NCBI RefSeq assembly: GCF_031845375.1
Contig: NZ_JAVREK010000012.1
Location: 1 to 64,000, forward strand
Reading direction: 5' to 3'
Length of the DNA: 64,000 bases
From: Streptomonospora wellingtoniae
GTDB taxonomy: Bacteria > Actinomycetota > Actinomycetes > Streptosporangiales > Streptosporangiaceae
Made by a program: the position numbers and the translations under genes. Below, in pieces: positions 57,819 through 64,000 of the stretch. The notes beneath the pieces are model-generated. The model was not told where the DNA came from and made no database searches. It saw only the letters and a program-made list of their open reading frames with translations. Every line of letters starts with the position of its first letter. The stretch's first letter is position 1.

Positions 57819-58808
57819 TCAGCCGAGCAGGCCGGCCAGCAGCGGATCGACGGTGACTGCGCAGAAGAGCAGCGCGAGGTAGGCGTTGGACAGGTGGAAG
57901 AAGCCCATGGTCGGCAGCTTCGGCCCCGTCACGCCGGCGCGCACGCGCGCCAACAGCCGGTGGGCCTGAACCAGCAGCAGCGCCCCCAGCGCCAGCGCAA
58001 CCAGCGCGTAGAAGGGCGTGGTGTCGGCGACGGGCCACAGGAGCAGGGAGGTCACGACCGTCGCCCAACTGTAGAGCACGCACTCCAGCATGACGCGCTG
58101 CTCGGTGGCCACGACCGGCAGCATCGGGACCTTGGCGGCGGCGTAGTCCTCGCGGTAGCGCATCGCCAGCGCCCAGGTGTGCGGGGGCGTCCAGAAGAAC
58201 ACCACCAGGAACAGTACGAACGGCGCCCAGTCCAGCCGGTCGGTGATCGCGCTCCAGCCGATCAGCACCGGCATGCAGCCGGCGATGCCGCCCCACACGA
58301 CGTTCTGCGCGGTGCGCCGCTTGAGAAGCATCGTGTACACGAAGATGTAGAACAGGATCGCGAACGCCGACAGCGCCGCCGAGAGCAGGTTGACCAGCAG
58401 CGCGAACCCCGCGGTGGAACCCACCGCCAGCACCAGTCCGTACACGAGCGCGCCGAACGGCGTGACCCGGGCCATCGCCACCGGGCGCCGCCGGGTACGG
58501 CGCATCTCCTGGTCGATGTCGCGGTCGATGAAGCAGTTGATCGCGTTGGCGCTGGCCGCCGACATGGTGCCGAAGACCAGGGTGGCCAGCGCGGTGCCAA
58601 GCGGGGGCACACCCGAGGCGGCCACGAACATCACCGGGATGGTGGTGATCAGCAGCAGCTCGATGACGCGCGGCTTGGACAGGGCGATGTAGGCGCGCAC
58701 GTGGGCCAGCAGGGACGCGCCCGGTGAAGGCCGGTCGGCGGGCCCGCCGGCGGTGTCCGCGTCCGTCGCGTCCGCCGACTCGTGCGCGGGAGGGTCGGTG
58801 AGCGCCAT
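57819..58808 (-). CDS. ctaB: Protoheme IX farnesyltransferase (heme O synthase)
   Basis: A 329-residue UbiA-family membrane enzyme. An acidic N-terminus precedes YIALSKPRVIELLLITTIPVMF, the prenyl-diphosphate motif NAINCFIDRDIDQEMRRTRRRP (~91-112) and the second motif YTMLLKRRTAQNVVWGGIAGCMPVLIGW, then YREDYAAAKVPMLPVV. It transfers a farnesyl group to heme B to make heme O, the substrate of CtaA. The start is ATG 58808. A box identical but for one base to the ctaA promoter box lies about 170 bases upstream. Confidence 0.95.
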   Translation of the reverse strand: MALTDPPAHESADATDADTAGGPADRPSPGASLLAHVRAYIALSKPRVIELLLITTIPVMFVAASGVPPLGTALATLVFGTMSAASANAINCFIDRDIDQEMRRTRRRPVAMARVTPFGALVYGLVLAVGSTAGFALLVNLLSAALSAFAILFYIFVYTMLLKRRTAQNVVWGGIAGCMPVLIGWSAITDRLDWAPFVLFLVVFFWTPPHTWALAMRYREDYAAAKVPMLPVVATEQRVMLECVLYSWATVVTSLLLWPVADTTPFYALVALALGALLLVQAHRLLARVRAGVTGPKLPTMGFFHLSNAYLALLFCAVTVDPLLAGLLG

Positions 58809-58975
58809 CAGTACCACCGCACGGCGGACCCGGCCCCGGGCACCGCGGATTCGGGGGACTTCGGCACTCCGGACACTGACACGCTCTACCTCAACGGAAC
58901 TCAGGGGTCTGCTCTGCTCGCCACAGCGGGGCCCCGTCCCCTCCGGCGGTAGCAGCGCGCCGAGGACGACCCCGT

Positions 58976-58994
58976 CAACGACATACTGTAGTAC
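58976..58994 (-). promoter_or_regulatory. ctaB upstream box shared with ctaA
   Basis: On the minus strand it reads GTACTACAGTATGTCGT, matching the ctaA box at 16 of 17 positions. It lies in the 617-base divergent region between ctaB and tkt (58809-59425), about 170 bases from the ctaB start, implying a long leader. I found no riboswitch or gene in the rest of that region. Confidence 0.7.
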
Positions 58995-59425
58995 TCCCCC
59001 CGGGCGCGCCTCGCCGGGGTCCCCCGCCGGTCGCTCCGGACCGGGGCCCTCGCTCGGGCTCCGCCGCCGCGGTGGCAGGGTCGCACACCCCGCGCCTGCG
59101 CGCACAGCCGCCGCGCGGGCCGGCCCCGCACCGCCGCGCCAGGAGCGGCCCGGCGCGATGAGACGTGTCGGACATAGGCCATCCCGGCAGGGAACGATAG
59201 GCTCGCACACGGTCGCACGTGTCACCCCGGCGGGCACCCCCGGTCCCGGTCCGGGGCACGGTCCGCCGCCGGCGCTCGCGGCCCGGCGGCCCCCTCCCAC
59301 GGCACCCGTGCGCCGGCACCCGCGGGATTTCAGGCCACCGCGACCCTGGACAACCCCACATTCACCATCCCCGTGCGGCGCGCGCCCGGGTACTGCTGAA
59401 TGCGCGAAAGGAGCCCTGAGCCCGC

Positions 59426-61546
59426 GTGAACATCGACACCTCCAAGTCCCTTGAGTGGTCGGAACCGGACCGGCGCGCGGTGGACGCGGTCCGCGCCCTC
59501 GCGATGGACGCCGTAGAGGAGGCGGGCTCCGGCCACCCCGGCACCGCTATGAGCCTCGCTCCGGCGGCCTACCTGCTCTTCCAGAAGGTCATGCGGCACG
59601 ACCCCGGCGACCCCTCCTGGGTCGGCCGCGACCGCTTCGTCCTCTCCTGCGGCCACTCCAGCCTCACCCTCTACATTCAGCTCTACCTGGCCGGCTACGG
59701 GCTCGGCCTCGACGAGCTCAAGCGCCTGCGGCAGTGGGACAGCCTCACCCCCGGCCACCCCGAGGTCGGCCACACTCCGGGGGTGGAGACCACCACCGGG
59801 CCGCTCGGGCAGGGCATCGGCAACGCCGTGGGCATGGCCATGGCCGCCCGCCGCGAGCGCGGCCTGTTCGACCCCGCATCCGCGCCCGGCGACAGCCTCT
59901 TCGACCACTTCGTCTACGCCATCTGCTCCGACGGCGACGTGCAGGAGGGCGTGAGCCACGAGGCCAGCGCGCTGGCAGGCACCCAGAAGCTGGGCAACCT
60001 CGTGCTCATCTACGACGACAACCACATCTCCATCGAGGACGACACGCAGATCGCGTTCTCCGAGGACGTTGCGGCCCGCTACGAGGCCTACGGCTGGCAC
60101 GTGCAGGAGGTCGACTGGACCGCAGGCGGCGCCTACAAGGAGGACGTCGAGGCGCTGCATCAGGCGATCACGGCCGCCCAGGCCGAGACCGAGCGGCCCT
60201 CGTTCATCCGGCTGCGCACCATCATCGGCTGGCCCTCGCCCAACAAGCAGAACACCGGCGCCGTCCACGGCGCCGCGATGGGCGCCGACGAGGTGGCCGC
60301 CACCAAGCGCGAGCTGGGTCTGGACCCGGCGAAGTCCTTCGACGTGCCCGAGGACGTCCTGGCCCACGCCCGCCTGGCGGTGGAGCGCGGGCGCGCCGAC
60401 CACGCGGAGTGGGACTCGGGCTTCGCGGCCTGGCGCAGCTCCGCGGGCGAGCGGGCCGAGCTGTTCGACCGGCTGCACGCCGGCCGGCTGCCCGAGGACT
60501 GGGAGAAGGCCCTGCCGGCCTTCGACGCCGATGAGAAGGGTGTGGCCACCCGCAAGGCCAGCGGCGAGATTCTCAGCGCCCTCGCGCCGGTGCTGCCCGA
60601 ACTGTGGGGCGGCTCGGCCGACCTGGCCGGGTCCAACAACACGACGCCCAAGGGTGAGCCGTCGTTCATCCCGGAGGAGTACTCCACGAAGGCGTTCTCG
60701 GGCAACCGGTTCGGCCGCGTGCTGCACTTCGGCATCCGGGAGCACGGCATGGGCTCCATCCTCAACGGCATGGCGCTGCACGGGCCCACTCGGCCCTACG
60801 GGGGCACGTTCCTGGTCTTCAGCGACTACATGCGCCCGTCGGTGCGGCTGGCGGCGCTGATGGGCCTGCCGGTGACCTACGTGTGGACCCACGACTCGAT
60901 CGGGCTGGGCGAGGACGGCCCCACGCACCAGCCGGTGGAGCACCTGTGGGCGCTGCGGGCCATCCCCGGCCTGGACGTGGTGCGCCCGGCCGACGCCAAC
61001 GAGACGGCGGTCGCCTGGCGGTCGATCCTGGCCGGCGGCGAGCGCCCCACCGCGCTCGCGCTGACCCGCCAGAACGTGCCGACTCTGGACCGCGAGCGGT
61101 ACTCCCCGGCCGAGAACGCCGCCAAGGGCGGCTACGTTCTGGCCGAGGCCGGCAGCGGCAGCCCCGAGGCGCTGATCATCGCCACCGGCAGCGAGGTCTC
61201 CATCGCGCTGGACGCCCGCGAGCGCCTGGAGGAGTCCGGCACGCCCACCCGGGTGGTGTCGATGCCCAGCGTCGAGTGGTTCCGCGCCCAGGACGCCGCC
61301 TACCGCAACAGCGTCCTGCCGCCGTCGGTGTGCGCGCGCGTCTCGGTCGAGGCCGGGATCGCGATGGGCTGGCACGAGTTCATCGGCCCCGCGGGCGAGG
61401 CCGTGAGTCTGGAGCACTTCGGCGCCTCTGCGCCCTACGGCACCCTCTACGAGCAGTTCGGCCTGACGGCTGACCGGGTAGTGGCCGCGGTACACGCCAG
61501 CGTCGCCAAGCTCGGCGGCGAGCAGGGCTCGACCACGGGGAACTGA
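59426..61546 (+). CDS. tkt: Transketolase
   Basis: A 706-residue thiamine-diphosphate enzyme. The first domain has SGHPGTAMSLAP, GPLGQGIGNAVGMAMAA and the Mg/ThDP motif SDGDVQEG...NLVLIYDDN (~165-195). The pyrimidine domain carries the essential Glu in FGIREHGMGSILNG, and HDSIGLGEDGPTHQPVEHL follows. It moves two-carbon units between sugar phosphates in the pentose phosphate pathway. The start is GTG 59426 with AAGGAG upstream. It leads the tkt-tal-zwf operon, which in actinobacteria normally continues with opcA and pgl, beyond this window. Confidence 0.96.
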   Translation: MNIDTSKSLEWSEPDRRAVDAVRALAMDAVEEAGSGHPGTAMSLAPAAYLLFQKVMRHDPGDPSWVGRDRFVLSCGHSSLTLYIQLYLAGYGLGLDELKRLRQWDSLTPGHPEVGHTPGVETTTGPLGQGIGNAVGMAMAARRERGLFDPASAPGDSLFDHFVYAICSDGDVQEGVSHEASALAGTQKLGNLVLIYDDNHISIEDDTQIAFSEDVAARYEAYGWHVQEVDWTAGGAYKEDVEALHQAITAAQAETERPSFIRLRTIIGWPSPNKQNTGAVHGAAMGADEVAATKRELGLDPAKSFDVPEDVLAHARLAVERGRADHAEWDSGFAAWRSSAGERAELFDRLHAGRLPEDWEKALPAFDADEKGVATRKASGEILSALAPVLPELWGGSADLAGSNNTTPKGEPSFIPEEYSTKAFSGNRFGRVLHFGIREHGMGSILNGMALHGPTRPYGGTFLVFSDYMRPSVRLAALMGLPVTYVWTHDSIGLGEDGPTHQPVEHLWALRAIPGLDVVRPADANETAVAWRSILAGGERPTALALTRQNVPTLDRERYSPAENAAKGGYVLAEAGSGSPEALIIATGSEVSIALDARERLEESGTPTRVVSMPSVEWFRAQDAAYRNSVLPPSVCARVSVEAGIAMGWHEFIGPAGEAVSLEHFGASAPYGTLYEQFGLTADRVVAAVHASVAKLGGEQGSTTGN

Positions 61547-61716
61547 TCGGGAATCGACGAGGCCGGGAGCGACTTCTTGGGAGTGGCGGCACGGACCGGT
61601 CGTCCGGAACTCACCCGGGAGTCCCTTCCCGCGCCGCCCGCGGTGGGTCGGGGGCCGTCGGCCCACCGCAAGCCGACGACAAGTCAACCAAGTCAACAAG
61701 GAACCGTGACGCGCAG

Positions 61717-61815
61717 CCCGTGACGCGCAGCGTCGCCTCCCGGGGCGGCGGCGGGTGACGGGGACAGCCCGTGACGCGCAGCGCCGCCTCCCGGGGCGGC
61801 GGCGGGTGACGGGTG
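61717..61815 (+). repeat. 51-bp tandem direct repeat in the tkt-tal gap
   Basis: A unit starting CCCGTGACGCGCAGCG and ending GGCGGGTGACGGG occurs at 61717 and again at 61768 with one substitution in the unit body; a partial third unit (CCGTGACGCGCAG) precedes them at 61704. Each unit contains a CCGCC/GGCGG hairpin. The whole gap (61547-61841) also holds a GCGGTGGG/CCCACCGC stem (61640-61669). It may tune expression of tal relative to tkt. Confidence 0.75.
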
Positions 61816-61841
61816 GGACAGCTACGAGGAAGAGCGAAGTC

Positions 61842-62948
61842 ATGACGAACCCGCTTCAGACACTGTCCGCCGAGGGCGTGGCCGTCTGGCTGGACGACAT
61901 CAGCCGCGAACGGCTGCGCTCCGGCAACCTTCAGAAGCTCATCAGCGAACGCAGCCTGGTCGGGGTCACCTCCAACCCGACCATCTTCGACAAGGCCCTC
62001 AAGGAGAGCGACGCCTACGACGACCAGCTGCGCGACCTCGCGCGGCGCAAGGTGTCGGTCGACGAGGCGGTACGTGCGATCACCGGATACGACATCCGCT
62101 GGGCCGCCGACATCCTGCGCCCGACGTACGAGTCCACCGGACGCATCGACGGCCGGGTCTCGCTGGAGGTGGACCCGCGGATGGCCCGCGACACCGAGCG
62201 GACCGTGGCCGAGGCCCGGGCGCTGTGGTGGCTGGTGGACCGGCCCAACGTGTTCATCAAGATCCCGGCCACCCCCGAGGGCCTGCCCGCGATCACGCGC
62301 GCGCTGGCCGAGGGCGTCAACGTCAACGTGACGCTGATCTTTTCGCTGGACCGCTACCGCGGTGTCATGGACGCGTTCATGGCCGGGCTGGAGCAGGCCC
62401 GCGAGAACGGCCACGACGTCTCGCGCATCCAGTCCGTCGCGTCCTTCTTCGTCAGCCGGGTCGACGCCGAGGTCGACAAGCGGCTGGAGAAGATCGGCAC
62501 CGACGAGGCCGAAGCGCTGAAGGGCCGCGCCGCCATCGCCAACGCGCGCCTGGCCTACGAGGCCTATGAGGAGGCCTTCGCGAGCGACCGGTGGAAGGCC
62601 CTGGCCACGGCCGGAGCGACGCCGCAGCGTCCGCTGTGGGCTTCCACGGGCGTCAAGGACCCCGCCTACGACGACACCCGCTACGTCGACCAGCTGGTGG
62701 CGCCCGGCACGGTCAACACCATGCCCGAGGGCACCCTGGAGGCCACGGCCGACCACGCCGACATCACCGGCGACACCGTGCGCGGCAACTACGAGCAGGC
62801 GCGAGCGGACCTGGCGGCCGTGCAGGCGCTGGGCATCGACTACGACGACGTCACCTCGACGCTGGAGGACGAGGGCGTCGACAAGTTCGCCAAGTCCTGG
62901 GAGGGCCTGCTCGGCCGGGTCCTTGAGGAGCTCGACCGGCGCACCTGA
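61842..62948 (+). CDS. tal: Transaldolase
   Basis: A 368-residue transaldolase of the long actinobacterial type: LQTLSAEGVAVWLDDISRERL, VGVTSNPTIFDKAL, SLEVDPRMARDTE, the Schiff-base Lys in NVFIKIPAT, VNVNVTLIFSLDRY and VASFFVSRVDAEVDKRL. It transfers dihydroxyacetone units from sedoheptulose-7-phosphate to glyceraldehyde-3-phosphate. The start is ATG 61842 with ACGAGGAAGAG upstream; the longer frame crosses the tandem repeats. It is the second gene of the pentose phosphate operon. Confidence 0.96.
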   Translation: MTNPLQTLSAEGVAVWLDDISRERLRSGNLQKLISERSLVGVTSNPTIFDKALKESDAYDDQLRDLARRKVSVDEAVRAITGYDIRWAADILRPTYESTGRIDGRVSLEVDPRMARDTERTVAEARALWWLVDRPNVFIKIPATPEGLPAITRALAEGVNVNVTLIFSLDRYRGVMDAFMAGLEQARENGHDVSRIQSVASFFVSRVDAEVDKRLEKIGTDEAEALKGRAAIANARLAYEAYEEAFASDRWKALATAGATPQRPLWASTGVKDPAYDDTRYVDQLVAPGTVNTMPEGTLEATADHADITGDTVRGNYEQARADLAAVQALGIDYDDVTSTLEDEGVDKFAKSWEGLLGRVLEELDRRT

Positions 62949-63156
62949 GTCCGGGGCGGGCGCGGCCCGGGCCGCAGGACGCGGCCGGGCGCCGCACCCG
63001 GCGGCCCCGGCGGGTGCGCGGCCGCGCACTCGCCGGGGCGGTCGCCGCGGCGCGGGCGACCGCGCGGGCGGGACGAGACGAGGGGTCCAGCGCCGCGGCC
63101 CCGGGGGCCGGATTCCGCAGCGGCGCACAGCCACTACGACGACACAGGAGTCGACG

Positions 63157-64000
63157 GTGAAAGAACCGGTGATGCCGGGAGCGATCCCGAACCCGCTGCG
63201 CAGTGAACTGGACCGCCGCCTGCCACGCATCGCCGGTCCGAGCGTGCTGGTGCTGTTCGGGGTCACGGGCGACCTCGCCCGCAAGAAGCTGCTCCCGGCC
63301 ATCTACGACCTCGCCAACCGCGGCATGCTGCCGCCGGGCTTCGGCCTGGTGGGCTTCGCCCGGCGCGACTGGGCCGACCAGGACTTCGCCGCCGAGGCGC
63401 ACCAGGCGGTGCGGGAGCACGCGCGAACGCCGTTCCGTGAGGACGTGTGGCGCCAGCTCAGCGAGGGCCTGCGGTTCGTCGCCGGCGAGCTGCACGACGA
63501 CGCCGCGTTCGACGAGCTCGCCCGAACCGTGCGGCAGCTGGACGCCGACCGCGGCACGGGCGGCAACTACGCGTTCTACCTGTCCCTGCCGCCCAAGCTG
63601 TTCCCCACGGTGGTCAAGCAGCTCAAGCGCTCCAACCTGGCGGAGTCCGAGGCGGCGGCCTGGCGGCGGGTGGTCATCGAGAAGCCCTTCGGCCACGACC
63701 TGCAGAGCGCGCGCGAGCTCAACGCGGTCGTCGACGACGTGTTCCCGCCGCACTCGGTCTTCCGAATCGACCACTACCTGGGCAAGGAGACCGTCCAGAA
63801 CATCATGGCGCTGCGGTTCGCCAACACCCTCTTCGAGCCGCTGTGGAACCGCAACTACGTCGACCACGTGCAGATCACCATGGCCGAGGACATCGGAGTG
63901 GGCGGCCGGGCCGGCTACTACGACGGCATCGGCGCGGCCCGCGACGTGATCCAGAACCACCTGCTGCAGCTGCTCGCGCTGGTGGCGATGGAGGAGCCGG
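63157..64000 (+). CDS. zwf: Glucose-6-phosphate dehydrogenase (5' part, runs off the window)
   Basis: The first ~281 residues of G6PDH: the NADP site VLFGVTGDLARKKLLPAIYDL (~33-53), VIEKPFGHDLQSA, the catalytic RIDHYLGKETVQNIMALRFAN with the conserved His, and WNRNYVDHVQITMAEDIGVGGRAGYYDGIGAARDVIQNH. It makes 6-phosphogluconolactone and NADPH and is the third gene of the operon. The start is GTG 63157 after ACAGGAG. The open frame reaches the window's last base, so the C-terminal half is outside. Confidence 0.95.
   Translation, partial: MKEPVMPGAIPNPLRSELDRRLPRIAGPSVLVLFGVTGDLARKKLLPAIYDLANRGMLPPGFGLVGFARRDWADQDFAAEAHQAVREHARTPFREDVWRQLSEGLRFVAGELHDDAAFDELARTVRQLDADRGTGGNYAFYLSLPPKLFPTVVKQLKRSNLAESEAAAWRRVVIEKPFGHDLQSARELNAVVDDVFPPHSVFRIDHYLGKETVQNIMALRFANTLFEPLWNRNYVDHVQITMAEDIGVGGRAGYYDGIGAARDVIQNHLLQLLALVAMEEP

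Noticed and set aside
58809..59425. Riboswitch or small RNA in the ctaB-tkt divergent region
   Set aside because: I looked for conserved aptamer-like pairing and found none; only the shared ctaA/ctaB box is supported.
61704..61815. Tandem repeats considered as a CRISPR array
   Set aside because: Units are contiguous 51-bp direct repeats without unique spacers, and no cas gene is nearby.
61611..63302. 563-codon minus-strand frame opposite tal and the start of zwf
   Set aside because: Antisense shadow of transaldolase; its Val/Gly/Asp-rich composition matches no family.

Overview
This 64-kb window is very GC-rich, with many GTG starts, four-base ATGA/GTGA gene overlaps and actinobacterial marker families (SAV2177-type methyltransferase, ECF42/DGPF pair, DUF5134, a ctaA-prsW-ctaB-tkt-tal-zwf block, sugar ABC importers without their own ATPase). 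It looks like a chromosomal segment of a filamentous actinomycete. Nocardiopsaceae (Nocardiopsis/Streptomonospora-like) is my best guess, but the sequence alone does not prove it. I saw no tRNA, rRNA, CRISPR array, transposase or phage gene.

Layout. 0-1 kb: the 3' tail of an unknown gene and a His-rich membrane protein. 1-8 kb: a beta-galactoside uptake/hydrolysis operon (two permeases, lipoprotein, GH42) divergent from a LacI repressor, with two copies of a GTTTACGTAAAC operator between them. 8-9 kb: a PrpF-type isomerase behind a short leader ORF. 9-16 kb: a LytS/LytTR two-component system next to two divergent monocarboxylate:cation symporter operons, each with its own small subunit, and a LytTR-type direct repeat in their shared promoter region. 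16-21 kb: siderophore-interacting reductase, DUF5134 protein, a GH43 arabinanase relic and aconitase. 21-26 kb: glpD-tetR divergent from an AGPS-like flavoenzyme and a diacylglycerol kinase. 26-29 kb: an OmpR-type two-component pair. 29-32.5 kb: CE4 deacetylase, LacI regulator and GH10 xylanase, with matching promoters. 32.5-39 kb: methyltransferase, two convergent truncated genes, ECF42 sigma factor/DGPF pair, helical-repeat protein, MFS transporter and HxlR regulator. 39-45 kb: an acid-catabolism cluster around a GntR/FCD regulator, with two broken genes. 45-52 kb: membrane proteins of unknown function, enoyl-CoA hydratase/amidase, VOC protein and phosphodiesterase. 52-55 kb: ABC exporter and an ArsR/AHSA1 pair. 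55-64 kb: heme A synthesis (ctaA, ctaB) around a PrsW-like protease, then tkt-tal-zwf of the pentose phosphate pathway.

The strongest unexplained signal is a family of 61-bp near-perfect palindromes. Four complete copies all lie between convergently transcribed genes, in both orientations, and a fifth half-copy lies near 57.75 kb. The shared asymmetric centre shows they are one dispersed element family rather than independently evolved terminators. One copy supplies the stop codon of the xylanase gene.

Several promoters contain operators that explain the local logic: LacI sites, LytTR repeats, TTCCGGAA boxes shared by xylanase and deacetylase, a 17-bp box shared by ctaA and ctaB, and palindromes before the HxlR, ArsR and ABC-exporter genes. 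Gene decay (GH43, the Mth938/metal-receptor pair, TctC, an enolase-superfamily gene) is also concentrated here. Some of these lesions could be sequencing or assembly errors.
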